From Gilliamella sp. B3022 (GTDB lineage Bacteria; Pseudomonadota; Gammaproteobacteria; Enterobacterales; Orbaceae): a DNA stretch of 64,000 nt. The translations under genes and the position numbers were made by a program. Where the stretch lies: NCBI RefSeq assembly GCF_028751545.1, contig NZ_CP071867.1, forward strand, positions 1,585,306 to 1,649,305, written 5' to 3'. Below the pieces are notes generated by a model. The model saw only the letters and a program-made list of their open reading frames with translations, was not told the origin of the DNA and made no database searches. Below are positions 38,674 through 49,988 of this stretch, in pieces. Position 1 is the stretch's first letter, and the number at the start of each line of letters is the position of its first letter.

Positions 38674-39040
38674 TCAAAATAATGATTTTGATAACTTATA
38701 TGCAGAAATTGATAGCCAAAAAAGGCCAAGAAAGAGTCTATTTGGTCTAATTATTGGTGATCTCATTGAGTATCAAAAATTTTCATTACTATTACTAGTT
38801 CTTATAATTTTGTCTGCTGGATGTGTATTAATCACAACTCAGCAGGTTCGTAAGCAGCTATCTGAACGTGAACAACTTCTATTAGAGCAAGATGTATTAG
38901 AAAGTGAATGGCGTAATTTAGTCATTGAAGAAAATGTACTTGCAGATCCAAAACGTGTTGAATACAGAGCAAAAAATGAATTAGGTATGTCTTACGTGAC
39001 ACCGCAAAATGAAACCGTTATTGTGATAAAGAGTAAATAA
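38663..39040 (+). CDS. ftsL: Cell division protein FtsL
   Basis: Bitopic septal protein working with FtsB and FtsQ to activate FtsWI. It has 125 residues (E. coli 121): an N-terminal cytoplasmic tail of about 35 residues, one membrane helix ([19 protein letters not shown]), then a periplasmic coiled coil ([21 protein letters not shown]). FtsL is poorly conserved, and identity rests on architecture and position between rsmH and ftsI, both of which it overlaps (11 bases and 1 base). Confidence 0.93.
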   Translation: MNGNQNNDFDNLYAEIDSQKRPRKSLFGLIIGDLIEYQKFSLLLLVLIILSAGCVLITTQQVRKQLSEREQLLLEQDVLESEWRNLVIEENVLADPKRVEYRAKNELGMSYVTPQNETVIVIKSK

Positions 39041-40818
39041 TGAAACCTGTTATAAAAAATAATAAAGATAAATCTAAAAAGGTTTTAAAGACAAATAAAG
39101 TAAATAAACTGAATAATAAAAAACAGTTTTTTACTCCTAATCGTTTCTATGTTGTATATGGTTTTATTATTTTTGCTATTGTTTGTTTAATTATCCGAAT
39201 GGCAATTTTGCAAATCATTGAACCAGATAAACTTATTGCTGAAGGTGATAAGCGATCCATTCGTCATCAAGAGATGGATGCTCCAAGAGCCATGATTACC
39301 GATCGTAATGGGCGAGCATTAGCTGTTAGCGTACCAATGTTTGATGTTTGGGCTGATCCAAAAATTGTTGTGCAAAAAGGCGGTGTAAAAGCTACTGATA
39401 TAAGGTGGCAAGGATTAGCAAAAATTCTTAATATTCCGATGTCAACGCTTGAGCAAAAATTGAGTAATCCGTCTATGCGTTTTGTTTATTTATCTAAACA
39501 GATAACGCCGACAATTTCGAATTATTTAAAACAATTAAAATTGCCAGGGATTTCATTTGCAAAAACTTCAAAACGATACTATCCGGCAGCAGAGAACGTT
39601 GCTCAACTTATTGGTTTAACTGATATCGATGAAAATGGTACAGAAAAAGGCGCTGAAGGTATCGAGAAAACTTTTAATAAATGGTTAACGGGTGAATCAG
39701 GGCAAAGAGTTATTAGACGTGACAGAGTAGGGCGCGTTATTGAAGAAATAGAACGAACCGAAAGTGAAGCAGCAGAAGATTTAATATTAAGTATTGATGA
39801 AAGGTTACAATCTTTAGTTTATAGCGAGCTTAGTCAAGCTGTTACATTTAATCAAGCAGACAGTGGTACTGCAGTTTTAATTGACGTACATACCGGAGAG
39901 ATTTTAGCGATGGCAACTAGTCCATCTTATAATCCTAATAATCGCTCATCAATTGATTATAATTTGCTGCGTAACCGTGCTGTAACAGATGCATTTGAAC
40001 CGGGTTCTACTGTAAAACCTCTAGTTGTTATGGCTGCGTTAGAGAAGAAAATCGCGGATTTGAATACCATTATTGATACTAGACCTTTTTTAGTCAATCG
40101 TTATGAGATTAAAGATGTGTCATATCAAAAATCATTAAATTTAGCAGGAATTTTGGAAAAATCGAGTAACGTTGGCGTGAGTAAATTAGCTTTGCAAATG
40201 CAGTCTAGCGAACTTGTTGAGTATTATAGTCGTTTTGGCTTAGGGCAAACAACAGGACTTGGATTAGGTGGAGAAGTTAATGGGTCAATAGCCGCAGAGC
40301 GAACCAGAAAATGGGCTGATATTGAAAGAGCAACTTTCGCCTTTGGATATGGATTAAGTGTGACACCACTACAGTTAGCAAGAGCCTATGCAACTATTGG
40401 TAGTTATGGAATTTATCGACCTGTTTCTATTTTAAAAGTAAATACCCAAGTCGATGGTCAGCGAGTTGTGCCAGAAAAAATAGCTAAAATAGTAGTTCAA
40501 CTAATGGAAGCTGTAGCTGTTTCAGGTGGTGGAGCAAAAGCCTCCGTACCTGGTTATAGTGTCGGGGTTAAAACAGGCACAGCTAAAAAATTATCGAGTG
40601 GACGCTATGTTAATCAATATTTAGCGTACACAGCAGGGATTGCACCAGCAACAAGGCCAAAATATTCGTTGGTCGTTATAATTGATAATCCGAAAGCTGG
40701 TCAATATTACGGAGGTTCGGTTTCTGCTCCAGTTTTTAGTCGAATTATGGGGGGAGTACTTAGAACTATGAATGTTAAACCAGATCGGCAAATTGACGGT
40801 CAAACGATTATTTATTAA
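39040..40818 (+). CDS. ftsI: Septal peptidoglycan transpeptidase FtsI (PBP3)
   Basis: Class B penicillin-binding protein that cross-links septal peptidoglycan with FtsW. It has 592 residues (E. coli 588): a lysine-rich cytoplasmic tail, one membrane helix (about 37-58), a pedestal domain, then the transpeptidase with S323xxK326 (PGSTVKP), S375-S-N377 and K511TGT514. There is no insertion or substitution in these motifs that would suggest beta-lactam resistance. It starts on the last base of ftsL, and murE follows after 10 bases. Confidence 0.97.
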   Translation: MKPVIKNNKDKSKKVLKTNKVNKLNNKKQFFTPNRFYVVYGFIIFAIVCLIIRMAILQIIEPDKLIAEGDKRSIRHQEMDAPRAMITDRNGRALAVSVPMFDVWADPKIVVQKGGVKATDIRWQGLAKILNIPMSTLEQKLSNPSMRFVYLSKQITPTISNYLKQLKLPGISFAKTSKRYYPAAENVAQLIGLTDIDENGTEKGAEGIEKTFNKWLTGESGQRVIRRDRVGRVIEEIERTESEAAEDLILSIDERLQSLVYSELSQAVTFNQADSGTAVLIDVHTGEILAMATSPSYNPNNRSSIDYNLLRNRAVTDAFEPGSTVKPLVVMAALEKKIADLNTIIDTRPFLVNRYEIKDVSYQKSLNLAGILEKSSNVGVSKLALQMQSSELVEYYSRFGLGQTTGLGLGGEVNGSIAAERTRKWADIERATFAFGYGLSVTPLQLARAYATIGSYGIYRPVSILKVNTQVDGQRVVPEKIAKIVVQLMEAVAVSGGGAKASVPGYSVGVKTGTAKKLSSGRYVNQYLAYTAGIAPATRPKYSLVVIIDNPKAGQYYGGSVSAPVFSRIMGGVLRTMNVKPDRQIDGQTIIY

Positions 40819-40828
40819 TAGGTGGTAA

Positions 40829-42382
40829 ATGATGGCTACAAGCACATTTAAATCATTATTTAAATTATTAGGAGGACAACACACTCAAAAATTAAATGAT
40901 TTCCCGCTTAATAATTTGCAAATTGATAGTCGCAAAGTGAAAAAAAATGATGTATTTGTTGCTATCAAAGGTTATTCAGTTGATGGACGAAAATTTATTC
41001 CTCAAGCTATTACAGCGGGCGCTGTTGTTGTTTTAATTGAAACTTATAGGAAATCGAATGATTTAAAAATTGATTATTTGAAGAAAGATGATCAATCGCT
41101 TATACCACAGATAAGTGTTTTTCAACTTTCACAGCGTTTATCCGCTATTGCAAATGATTTTTATCATTCTCCATCAAAAAAATTAACGGTTATTGGTGTG
41201 ACAGGTACAAATGGAAAAACAACAATTACGCAGCTTATTGCTCAATGTACAACACTTCTTAATGACAAAACAGCTATTTTAGGTACCATCGGAAATGGAA
41301 TCTATAATCATCTAAAACCATCAGTTAATACAACGGCATCCGCTATAGATGTTCAATCATTATTAGCTGATTTTGTAAAAAAACATGTCAAAGTTTTGGC
41401 GATGGAAATTTCATCTCATGGATTAGTAATGAATCGAGTGAAAGGTTTGAATTGTGCAGCAACGGTATTTACTAATTTAAGTCGTGATCATCTTGATTAT
41501 CATAAAACCATGAGTAAATATGCTAAAGCAAAATGGTCATTATTCAATCCTGATGAAAAAGAAAAGCAAGTTTCAAATTCAGGTAAGTCAATCATTAACT
41601 ATGATGACAAATATGGTAAACGTTGGATTGATAAGCTTTTAGAAGTAACAGCTGTGTCTTGTCAGCCTAAATCTTTAAAACGCTTAAAAGCATTAAATAT
41701 CCCTTACGTTGGTGTATCTATGATCGAATATCACGATAAAGGTGCCAAAATTCATATGGAATCAACTTGGGGTAATGCCATTATTAACAGTCGATTATTA
41801 GGTGAATTTAATGTGTCTAACATTTTGCTATCTATAGCAACATTATTAACGCTTGATTATCCATTTTTTGCAGTAATTAATATGGCATCTTTTCTTAAAC
41901 CAATCTGTGGACGAATGGAAGTCATACATTCAAACAATAATCCAACAATTATTGTTGATTATGCTCATACTCCTGATGCGCTACAAAAAGCATTACAAGC
42001 AAGTCGAATTCATTGTAAAGGAACTTTATGGGTAATTTTTGGTTGTGGTGGAGACAGGGATGTAGGGAAAAGGCCTTTAATGGCTGAAATAGCCGAGCAA
42101 TTTGCTGACAAAGTAGTATTAACTAATGATAATCCTCGCACCGAAGATGAAATGAATATCATTCGGGATATAGAACAAGGTTTTTATAATAATCAAGAAA
42201 CACAAGTGATTACAGATAGAAAACAAGCTATTATGCAAACAATTGCACAAGCAAAAGCGAATGATGTGATTTTAATTGCAGGAAAAGGTCATGAGGACTA
42301 TCAAATTATTGGTAAAACGAAGTACCACTATTCAGATCAGGAAACAGTCAGACAGTTACTAGGAATTGAGAATCAATTATGA
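40829..42382 (+). CDS. murE: UDP-N-acetylmuramoyl-L-alanyl-D-glutamate--meso-diaminopimelate ligase
   Basis: Adds the third stem-peptide residue. It has 517 residues (E. coli 495), the excess partly from insertions near 70-95 and 240-285. The ATP loop GTNGKTT sits at 126-132. DNPRTEDE at 434-441 is the signature that selects meso-diaminopimelate over lysine, as expected for a Gram-negative wall. ATG occurs twice in tandem (40829 and 40832), and either could be used. The stop overlaps the murF ATG by 4 bases. Confidence 0.96.
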   Translation: MMATSTFKSLFKLLGGQHTQKLNDFPLNNLQIDSRKVKKNDVFVAIKGYSVDGRKFIPQAITAGAVVVLIETYRKSNDLKIDYLKKDDQSLIPQISVFQLSQRLSAIANDFYHSPSKKLTVIGVTGTNGKTTITQLIAQCTTLLNDKTAILGTIGNGIYNHLKPSVNTTASAIDVQSLLADFVKKHVKVLAMEISSHGLVMNRVKGLNCAATVFTNLSRDHLDYHKTMSKYAKAKWSLFNPDEKEKQVSNSGKSIINYDDKYGKRWIDKLLEVTAVSCQPKSLKRLKALNIPYVGVSMIEYHDKGAKIHMESTWGNAIINSRLLGEFNVSNILLSIATLLTLDYPFFAVINMASFLKPICGRMEVIHSNNNPTIIVDYAHTPDALQKALQASRIHCKGTLWVIFGCGGDRDVGKRPLMAEIAEQFADKVVLTNDNPRTEDEMNIIRDIEQGFYNNQETQVITDRKQAIMQTIAQAKANDVILIAGKGHEDYQIIGKTKYHYSDQETVRQLLGIENQL

Positions 42383-43734
42383 TCCCATTAAGTATTGAAA
42401 AAATAAAGCAAGTGATAAATGGAAAATCTTATTATATCGATAATGAGAATAGGGTAGTTGAGGCTATTAGTACCGATTCGCGAAAAATTTCTAATATGTC
42501 TGTATTTATTGCACTTATTGGTGATAATTTTGATGGTCATGAATTTGTCGATCAAGCTATAAAAAATGGTGCTATTGCGGTGATAGTTAATCATAAAATT
42601 GATAGTGAAATACCACAAATTATTGTAAGCAATACTCATTTGGCTTTGAGTAAAATAGCTGCATATATTCGCCAACAAAGCAAAGCAAAAATTGTAGCAC
42701 TTACTGGTTCTTCTGGTAAGACATCAGTTAAAGAAATGATCGCTTCTATTTTACAAAATTGCGGACAAACGCTTTATACACAAGGTAATTTTAATAATGA
42801 TATTGGTGTACCATTAACGCTATTTCGTTTAACTCGGCAAGATCAGTTTGCCGTTATAGAATTAGGCGCTAATCATATCGGTGAAATTGCTTATACAACC
42901 AATATTGTTAAACCTCAAAGTGCTTTAATTAATAATATTTCTGAGGCGCATCTTGAAGGTTTTGGTTCGATCGAAGGTGTTGCAATAGCTAAAGGTGAGA
43001 TTTTTCGGGGGTTATCCAATGATGGTATTGCAATTATTAATTTGGATAGTTGCAGTGATAAATGGTTTACTCAATTAACAAATAAAACTGTCTGGACTTT
43101 TTCTTTGAATAATTCGTCGGCAGACTTTTATGCTAGTAATATTCAACTTTCTGAATATACAAGATTTATTTTACATTCCCCTCATGGCGAATGCGAAATT
43201 ATATTACCATTAATTGGAGAGCATAATATTTCTAATGCTATTGCAGCTTCAGCTTTAGCTATTTCGGTTGGTGCCAATTTTGAACAAGTAGTTAAAGGCT
43301 TATCTACTTTGAACCCAGTGAAAGGTCGGTTATTTCCAATAAAACTAAATCGAACTCAACTAATTTTAGATGATACTTATAATGCCAATGTTGGTTCAAT
43401 GTCTGCTGCGCTCAAAGTTTTAGCAAAGCAGCAAGGATATCGAGTATTTGTTGTTGGTGATATGGCTGAACTTGGCAGTGAGGCAGAAAAATATCACCAA
43501 AAAATAGGCGAGATAGCTAAACAAGAGCAAATTGATTGTGTAGTAAGTGTTGGTATACTTAGTCAGGCTATCAGTGAGTTTAGTGGTGTAGGACACCATT
43601 TTAGTAATAAACAAGATGCAGTTAGCTATTTGCTAACTTTACTACGTCAGTATCCAAAATTAACTATGCTTGTTAAAGGGTCGCGTAGTGCAAAAATGGA
43701 AGAACTCATCGAAAAAATATATATTAAACAATAG
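42379..43734 (+). CDS. murF: UDP-N-acetylmuramoyl-tripeptide--D-alanyl-D-alanine ligase
   Basis: Adds D-Ala-D-Ala to complete the UDP-MurNAc-pentapeptide. It has 451 residues (E. coli 452). The Mur-ligase ATP loop GSSGKTS lies at 110-116, GNFNNDIGVPLTLFRL and ELGANHIGEI follow, and the C-terminal domain carries DDTYNANVGSM and VGDMAELG. It overlaps murE by ATGA and precedes mraY by 18 bases. Confidence 0.97.
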   Translation: MIPLSIEKIKQVINGKSYYIDNENRVVEAISTDSRKISNMSVFIALIGDNFDGHEFVDQAIKNGAIAVIVNHKIDSEIPQIIVSNTHLALSKIAAYIRQQSKAKIVALTGSSGKTSVKEMIASILQNCGQTLYTQGNFNNDIGVPLTLFRLTRQDQFAVIELGANHIGEIAYTTNIVKPQSALINNISEAHLEGFGSIEGVAIAKGEIFRGLSNDGIAIINLDSCSDKWFTQLTNKTVWTFSLNNSSADFYASNIQLSEYTRFILHSPHGECEIILPLIGEHNISNAIAASALAISVGANFEQVVKGLSTLNPVKGRLFPIKLNRTQLILDDTYNANVGSMSAALKVLAKQQGYRVFVVGDMAELGSEAEKYHQKIGEIAKQEQIDCVVSVGILSQAISEFSGVGHHFSNKQDAVSYLLTLLRQYPKLTMLVKGSRSAKMEELIEKIYIKQ

Positions 43735-43752
43735 TGAGTCAGGATAAAAATT

Positions 43753-44835
43753 ATGTTGGTTTTATTATCAGAATATTTGGTTAAATATTTTACTTTTTTT
43801 CATGTTATCTCTTATTTAACGGTAAGAGCTATTTTAGGTTTATTAACTTCATTAGCTATTTCGTTAATTATGGGACAAAAAGTCATTGATTGGTTGCAAA
43901 AATTACAAATTGGTCAAGTTATTCGTAATGATGGTCCAGAATCTCATTTAAGTAAAAAAGGCACTCCAACTATGGGAGGAATTTTAATTTTAGCCTCTAT
44001 TTTGTTATCCGTATTTCTATGGGCCGATCTTCGCAATCCTTATGTTTGGATATCATTATTTGTATTAATTGGTTACGGAATAATTGGCTTTGCTGATGAT
44101 TATTTAAAAGTCATTCGTAAAAATAGTGCAGGGTTGATTGCAAGATGGAAGTATTTTTGGCAATCGTCAATTGCCTTAGTTGTAGCTTTTGGTCTTTATG
44201 CTTATGGTAAAAATAGCTCAGTTACAGTGCTCGTAGTACCATTTTTTAAAGATGTCATGCCACAATTAGGTATATGTTTTATTTTACTTACTTATTTTGT
44301 CATCGTAGGCGCTGGTAATGCCGTTAATTTAACAGATGGACTCGACGGACTTGCGATTATGCCAACGGTATTTGTTGCAGCTGGATTTGCACTGGTTTCT
44401 TGGGCAACAGGTAATGTCAATTTTGCTGCTTATTTACATATTCCGTATATAAAATTTAGTGGTGAGTTAATGATTATTTGTACCGCTATTATTGGTGCTG
44501 GGCTAGGTTTCTTATGGTTTAACACCTACCCCGCGATGGTATTTATGGGAGATGTTGGTTCATTAGCTTTAGGTGGAGTCTTTGGCATTATCTCTGTTTT
44601 ACTAAGGCAAGAATTTTTATTACTGATAATGGGCGGTATTTTTGTTATTGAAACTTTATCGGTTATATTGCAAGTGGGTTCCTTTAAATTACGGGGAAAA
44701 AGAATATTTCGTATGGCACCCATTCATCATCACTATGAATTAAAAGGTTGGCCAGAACCTCGTGTAATTGTGCGGTTTTGGATAATCTCATTAATGTTAG
44801 TTGTAATTGGCTTATTAACTTTGAAATTACGTTAA
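43753..44835 (+). CDS. mraY: Phospho-N-acetylmuramoyl-pentapeptide-transferase MraY
   Basis: Polytopic enzyme that makes lipid I from UDP-MurNAc-pentapeptide and undecaprenyl phosphate. It has 360 residues, as in E. coli, with about ten membrane helices. Catalytic motifs: [19 protein letters not shown] (Mg2+ aspartates), [25 protein letters not shown] and [12 protein letters not shown]. Confidence 0.97.
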   Translation: MLVLLSEYLVKYFTFFHVISYLTVRAILGLLTSLAISLIMGQKVIDWLQKLQIGQVIRNDGPESHLSKKGTPTMGGILILASILLSVFLWADLRNPYVWISLFVLIGYGIIGFADDYLKVIRKNSAGLIARWKYFWQSSIALVVAFGLYAYGKNSSVTVLVVPFFKDVMPQLGICFILLTYFVIVGAGNAVNLTDGLDGLAIMPTVFVAAGFALVSWATGNVNFAAYLHIPYIKFSGELMIICTAIIGAGLGFLWFNTYPAMVFMGDVGSLALGGVFGIISVLLRQEFLLLIMGGIFVIETLSVILQVGSFKLRGKRIFRMAPIHHHYELKGWPEPRVIVRFWIISLMLVVIGLLTLKLR

Positions 44836-44856
44836 TAAAAATATCAGGATTAAATT

Positions 44857-46191
44857 ATGGTTAACTATCAGGGCAAAAATATTGTTATTATTGGATTAGG
44901 CATCACAGGTTTATCTTGTGTTGATTATTTTCTTGCTCAAAATGTTATTCCTAAAGTCATTGATACCCGTCTAAAACCGCAAGGATTAGAACAATTAGAT
45001 GATCGCATTGATTATCATTTAGGGGCATTAAAAATTGATTGGCTATTAGCTGCTGATTTAATTATTGTCAGTCCTGGTATTGCCCTATCCTCACCTGAAT
45101 TGAAACAAGCATCTCACAAAGGTATTGAAATTATAGGCGATATTGAGCTGTTTTGTCGTGAAGTGAATCAACAAGAAAATAAAAAAATTGTTGCAATTAC
45201 TGGTGCGAATGGAAAAACGACAGTGACAACTTTAGTTGGTGAAATTGTTAAGTCTGCAGGTATTAAAGTTGGTGTTGGAGGTAATATTGGTGAACCAGCA
45301 TTATCTTTATTAAATCAAGATTGTGAAGTATATGTACTTGAACTATCTAGTTTTCAATTAGAAACAACAAATAGTCTAAAAGCCACAGTCGCTACAATTT
45401 TAAATATATCCGAAGATCATATGGATCGTTATCCATTAGGTCTAAAGCAATATACAGCGGCTAAACAACGGATTTATCATAATGCGAGATATTGCATAAT
45501 TAACCATGATGATCAATTAACTGTACCATTATCTAAACATCATCATACAGTTTCATTTGGATTAAAAGAAGGTGATTACCATTTAGATGAGCTATGTGAA
45601 TATTTAATTGCTCAAAATCACCCCGTACTGTCAACTCAAGATATGAAACTAATAGGTTGTCATAACTATCTTAATGCTTTGGCTGCATTAGCTATTTCCG
45701 ATAAATTAAATATAGATAGGCAGTTAAGCTTAGTTACAATTATGACATTTCAAGGTTTACCGCATCGTTTTGAGTTGGTTTTAGAACAAAATGGTGTGAA
45801 ATGGATTAATGATTCTAAAGCAACGAATGTTGGTAGTACTGAAGCCGCATTGAAAAGTGTTGTCTGTCATGGAAAATTATATTTATTATTAGGTGGGGAT
45901 GGAAAATCAGCTGATTTTTCTCCTTTAATTCCTTATTTACAAGATAAAAATCTTGAAATTTTTTGTTTTGGTCGAGATCGTAATTTACTTGCTGAATTAG
46001 CGCCTAATTTATCTACCGTTATAGAAACGATGACAGATGCTATGCAAATTATAGCTCGGAAAGTACTATCAAGAGATGTAGTCTTGCTTTCCCCTGCTTG
46101 TGCAAGTTTGGATCAGTTTAGAAATTATATTGAGCGAGGAAATCTCTTTGCCTATCTTGCCAAGCAATATGTTCTAAGGAGTGAAAAATGA
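44857..46191 (+). CDS. murD: UDP-N-acetylmuramoylalanine--D-glutamate ligase
   Basis: Cytoplasmic Mur ligase adding D-glutamate to UDP-MurNAc-L-Ala. It has 444 residues (E. coli 438). [10 protein letters not shown] is the N-terminal Rossmann loop, and the ATP loop GANGKTT lies at 116-122. [21 protein letters not shown] and [11 protein letters not shown] complete the substrate-binding set. Its stop overlaps the ftsW ATG by 4 bases. Confidence 0.97.
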   Translation: MVNYQGKNIVIIGLGITGLSCVDYFLAQNVIPKVIDTRLKPQGLEQLDDRIDYHLGALKIDWLLAADLIIVSPGIALSSPELKQASHKGIEIIGDIELFCREVNQQENKKIVAITGANGKTTVTTLVGEIVKSAGIKVGVGGNIGEPALSLLNQDCEVYVLELSSFQLETTNSLKATVATILNISEDHMDRYPLGLKQYTAAKQRIYHNARYCIINHDDQLTVPLSKHHHTVSFGLKEGDYHLDELCEYLIAQNHPVLSTQDMKLIGCHNYLNALAALAISDKLNIDRQLSLVTIMTFQGLPHRFELVLEQNGVKWINDSKATNVGSTEAALKSVVCHGKLYLLLGGDGKSADFSPLIPYLQDKNLEIFCFGRDRNLLAELAPNLSTVIETMTDAMQIIARKVLSRDVVLLSPACASLDQFRNYIERGNLFAYLAKQYVLRSEK

Positions 46192-47339
46192 CACTTTTAG
46201 GAATAAAAAAACAAGTTAATCCTAATATACCATTTGATAATTCATTACTTTGGATAATCCTTAGTTTAATGGTATTTGGTTTGATAATGGTCACATCAGC
46301 GTCAATGTCATTTAGTGAAAGCGATCCTTTTTTTTATACACGGCGAGAACTGATTCAGATAACAATTTCATTGTTATTGATGATTATTACTTTATATATT
46401 CCTATGCAACGATGGCAACAATTTGGATCTGCATTATTAATTGTTGCCATTATAATGTTAATTGCAGTTTTAGGTATAGGTTCTTCAATCAATGGTGCTT
46501 CAAGATGGATTCCGTTAGGTGTTTTTAATTTTCAACCAGCGGAGTTAGCTAAATTATCCCTTTTTATCTTTTTAGCAGGGTATTTATCAAGAAAATCTGA
46601 TGAAGTCCAAAATCGATTTTGGGGATTTTTTAAACCTATGGTTGTAATGACAGTTCTTTCTATTTTGTTACTCAAACAACCTGATTTAGGGACAGTTATT
46701 GTATTATTTATGGTGACAATCGGCATATTATTTATAGCTGGAGCTCAATTGTGGCAATTTATTGCTATTTTATTAACTGGTGTTGGTGCTGTAATTTGTT
46801 TGATATTGTTTGAAGCTTATCGTTTAACTCGTTTATTAACCTTCCTTGATCCTTGGCAAGATGCGACAGGTTCGGGATATCAGTTAGTTGCATCATTAAT
46901 GGCAATCGGTAGTGGTGGTATCACCGGTCAAGGAATGGGTAATTCAATTCTTAAATTAGGCTATTTACCAGAATGTCATACTGATTTTATTTTTTCAATT
47001 ATTTCGGAAGAATTTGGTTACGTTGGTGTAATTACCTTATTAATATTACTTTTCTTTTTAACATTTAAAGCATTGGCCATTGGATACCGAGCATTAAATG
47101 ACGGTTCACTGTTTTCAGGATATTTAGCTTGTGAAATAGGTATTTGGTTTGGTTTTCAAACATTTGTGAATATTGGAGTTACATCAGGTATGTTACCAAC
47201 TAAAGGATTAACATTACCATTTATTAGTTATGGTGGTTCAAGTCTTATAGTAATGAGCATTGCTGTAGCAATATTACTAAGAATTGATTTCGAATTTAGA
47301 CAAAAACAATCGCAAGCAAGAATTAGGATTATAAAGTAA
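46188..47339 (+). CDS. ftsW: Septal peptidoglycan polymerase FtsW
   Basis: SEDS-family glycosyltransferase working with FtsI at the septum. It has 383 residues with about ten membrane helices. SEDS motifs: [28 protein letters not shown], and the catalytic-loop region [22 protein letters not shown] with Asp of HTDFIF, then [13 protein letters not shown]. It ends on the first base of murG. Confidence 0.97.
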   Translation: MTLLGIKKQVNPNIPFDNSLLWIILSLMVFGLIMVTSASMSFSESDPFFYTRRELIQITISLLLMIITLYIPMQRWQQFGSALLIVAIIMLIAVLGIGSSINGASRWIPLGVFNFQPAELAKLSLFIFLAGYLSRKSDEVQNRFWGFFKPMVVMTVLSILLLKQPDLGTVIVLFMVTIGILFIAGAQLWQFIAILLTGVGAVICLILFEAYRLTRLLTFLDPWQDATGSGYQLVASLMAIGSGGITGQGMGNSILKLGYLPECHTDFIFSIISEEFGYVGVITLLILLFFLTFKALAIGYRALNDGSLFSGYLACEIGIWFGFQTFVNIGVTSGMLPTKGLTLPFISYGGSSLIVMSIAVAILLRIDFEFRQKQSQARIRIIK

Positions 47340-48391
47340 TGAAAAAATTGTTAGTTATGGCAGGTGGTACAGGAGGTCATGTTTTTCCTGGTATTGCAGT
47401 TGCGCATTATTTGATGAAACAAGGTTGGCAAGTGAGATGGTTGGGTACTGCAGATAGGATGGAAGCGCGTCTTGTACCTGAAAATGGTATTGATATTGAT
47501 TTTATCGAGATTTCAGGATTACGTGGAAAAGGGGGAATGGCATTATTAAAAGCACCTTATAAAATTTTAAAAGCAGTATTACAAGCTAGAAAAATTTTAA
47601 AAACTTATCGTCCTGATGTTGTCCTAGGCATGGGGGGATATGTTTCTGGTCCAGGTGCTATAGCGGCTAAAACTCTTGGTATACCTATTGTATTGCATGA
47701 ACAAAATGGTATAGCTGGCTTAACTAATAAATATCTTGCAAAATTTGCAACTAAAGTGTTACAAGCATTTCCAACGGCATTTAATAAAGCTGAACTAGTG
47801 GGTAATCCGGTACGAAATGATTTGTTAACTATTACAAATCCAGAGGTAAGATTTAAAGATCGAAATGGACCTATTAGAGTATTAGTTATGGGAGGCAGTC
47901 AGGGAGCAAAAGTTATTAATGACATAGTACCTCAAGCGATAACAAAGTTATCCGATAACTTTGTGGTATGGCATCAGACAGGTAAAGGGATGTTGAATTC
48001 TGTCTCTCAATCTTATCAAAATTGTGATATGACAAAGAATAAGGTTACTGAATTTATTTCTGATGTAGCTGAAGCTTACAGCTGGGCTGATATAGTAATC
48101 TGCCGTAGTGGAGCATTAACTGTAAGTGAAATTGAAGTTGTTGGAATTGGTGCAATATTTATTCCATTTATGCATAAAGATCGCCAGCAATATTGGAATG
48201 CAAAATCTTTAGCCGATATCGGAGCAGCATATATTATAGAACAACCAAATTTTAATGTTGAAGTGTTATCAAGTTTATTATTGAATTTTAATCGTGATAA
48301 GTTAACAGATATGGCCATTAAAGCAAAAAGTTTATCTATTGTCGATTCTACAGAAAAAGTGGCTGAAACTATTTGTTCAGTGGTAAAATAA
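47339..48391 (+). CDS. murG: UDP-N-acetylglucosamine--N-acetylmuramyl-(pentapeptide) transferase MurG
   Basis: Peripheral GT-B enzyme converting lipid I to lipid II. It has 350 residues (E. coli 355). The N-terminal [12 protein letters not shown] loop, [27 protein letters not shown] and the UDP-GlcNAc site ([23 protein letters not shown]) are present. A 148-base gap, the longest inside the cluster, separates it from murC. It is non-coding and has no evident terminator. Confidence 0.96.
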   Translation: MKKLLVMAGGTGGHVFPGIAVAHYLMKQGWQVRWLGTADRMEARLVPENGIDIDFIEISGLRGKGGMALLKAPYKILKAVLQARKILKTYRPDVVLGMGGYVSGPGAIAAKTLGIPIVLHEQNGIAGLTNKYLAKFATKVLQAFPTAFNKAELVGNPVRNDLLTITNPEVRFKDRNGPIRVLVMGGSQGAKVINDIVPQAITKLSDNFVVWHQTGKGMLNSVSQSYQNCDMTKNKVTEFISDVAEAYSWADIVICRSGALTVSEIEVVGIGAIFIPFMHKDRQQYWNAKSLADIGAAYIIEQPNFNVEVLSSLLLNFNRDKLTDMAIKAKSLSIVDSTEKVAETICSVVK

Positions 48392-48539
48392 TAATTTTTA
48401 CATAACGTTATGTAATGGTTTCGGTTAATTTGTAGTTTTGAGTTAAATGTTTTATTGAAATTATAAATTCGTAATATGAACTGAGTTTTCCATAAAGATT
48501 TGACGATAAACACTAAATAAAATGATTAGGAGTTAAATA

Positions 48540-49988
48540 GTGAATACTAAGGAATTAGCTGAATTAAGAGCAATTATTCCCGTAATGAAACGTGTTAAAC
48601 ATATCCATTTTGTTGGGATTGGTGGCGCAGGAATGGGGGGCATTGCTGAGGTTCTGGCTAATGAAGGGTACCAAATTAGTGGTTCAGACATTGCTGAAAA
48701 TGCGGTTACTCAACACTTAGAAACATTAGGTGCAAAAATTGTTATTGGGCATGCCGCTGAAAATGTGCGTAATTCAAGTGTTGTCGTTATTTCTTCAGCT
48801 ATTTCACAAGATAACATTGAAGTAATTACAGCACGTGAAGCTCGTATACCGGTTATTCAAAGAGCAGAAATGTTAGCTGAATTGATGCGTTTTCGATATG
48901 GTATTGCAATAGCAGGCACTCATGGTAAAACTACTACAACGGCAATGGTTACAGCTATTTATGCTGAGGCAAAACTTGATCCAACTTTTGTTAATGGTGG
49001 TTTAGTTAAAGCTGCTGGAACACATGCTAGATTAGGTAGCAGTCGTTATTTTATTGCAGAGGCAGATGAAAGTGATGCGTCATTTCTTCATTTACAACCA
49101 ATGGTATCTATAGTAACAAATATAGAGCCTGATCATATGGATACTTATAACGGTTGTGTTGAAAATCTCAAACAGACCTTTATTTCGTTTTTACGTAATC
49201 TTCCGTTTTATGGTTTAGCTATTATGTGTTATGACGATCCAATTAATCGTGAGTTATTGCCAATTGTTGGTCGTAAAATCATCACTTATGGATTCAATGA
49301 AGAGGCAGATATTGTTATTAAAAATTATCGTCAGGAAAGAGGTGTTAGTTATTACACCGTTTGTCGCCCTGATCGCCAAGATTTACAAATTGAATTAAAT
49401 GCACCAGGAAAACATAATGCCCTAAATTCAGCAGCTGCTATCATTGCTGCAACTGAAGATGGTATTGATGATGAATCTATTGTAAAAGCTTTGGCTAAAT
49501 TTGCAGGTACTAGTCGACGTTTTGATTTATTAGGTATTTTTCCTAATTCAGATGGGGGCGATGTCATGATGGTTGATGATTACGGTCATCATCCAAGTGA
49601 AGTTAATGCAACCATTCAAGCTGCAAGAAATGGTTGGCCGGATCGTAGATTAGTTATGTTATTTCAACCACATCGATATACACGCACTCGAGATTTATTT
49701 GATGATTTTGCACAAGTATTATCACAAGTTGATGCGCTTGTTATGTTAGATGTCTATTCAGCTGGTGAGCAACCAATTGCTGGCGCTGATAGTCGTTCAT
49801 TATGTCGTACTATTCGCAATCGAGGTAAAGTTGACCCCATTTATGTGTCTGATTTAAATCTATTACCTGAAATTATGCAAGAAATATTAAAAGGTGGAGA
49901 TCTTTTATTGACACAAGGTGCTGGTAGTGTTGGTCGAGTTGCACGTCAGTTGGCCAATACACAATTATTTTCAAAAGAGGAATTATAA
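48540..49988 (+). CDS. murC: UDP-N-acetylmuramate--L-alanine ligase
   Basis: First amino-acid ligase of peptidoglycan precursor synthesis. It has 482 residues (E. coli 491). The start is GTG at 48540 after a TTAGGAGTT ribosome site. [17 protein letters not shown] opens the protein, the ATP loop GTHGKTT lies at 126-132, and [20 protein letters not shown] and [10 protein letters not shown] follow. ddlB begins on the base after its stop. Confidence 0.97.
   Translation: MNTKELAELRAIIPVMKRVKHIHFVGIGGAGMGGIAEVLANEGYQISGSDIAENAVTQHLETLGAKIVIGHAAENVRNSSVVVISSAISQDNIEVITAREARIPVIQRAEMLAELMRFRYGIAIAGTHGKTTTTAMVTAIYAEAKLDPTFVNGGLVKAAGTHARLGSSRYFIAEADESDASFLHLQPMVSIVTNIEPDHMDTYNGCVENLKQTFISFLRNLPFYGLAIMCYDDPINRELLPIVGRKIITYGFNEEADIVIKNYRQERGVSYYTVCRPDRQDLQIELNAPGKHNALNSAAAIIAATEDGIDDESIVKALAKFAGTSRRFDLLGIFPNSDGGDVMMVDDYGHHPSEVNATIQAARNGWPDRRLVMLFQPHRYTRTRDLFDDFAQVLSQVDALVMLDVYSAGEQPIAGADSRSLCRTIRNRGKVDPIYVSDLNLLPEIMQEILKGGDLLLTQGAGSVGRVARQLANTQLFSKEEL

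Noticed and set aside
39040-40818. Possible resistance-type FtsI (PBP3) variant
   Set aside because: SxxK, SxN and KTGT motifs and their surroundings are normal. No insertion near them, so no claim of resistance.
48076-48513. 145-codon frame antisense to the murG end and murG-murC gap
   Set aside because: Most of it overlaps conserved murG codons in reverse. No start signal and no recognisable sequence, so the gap is treated as non-coding.
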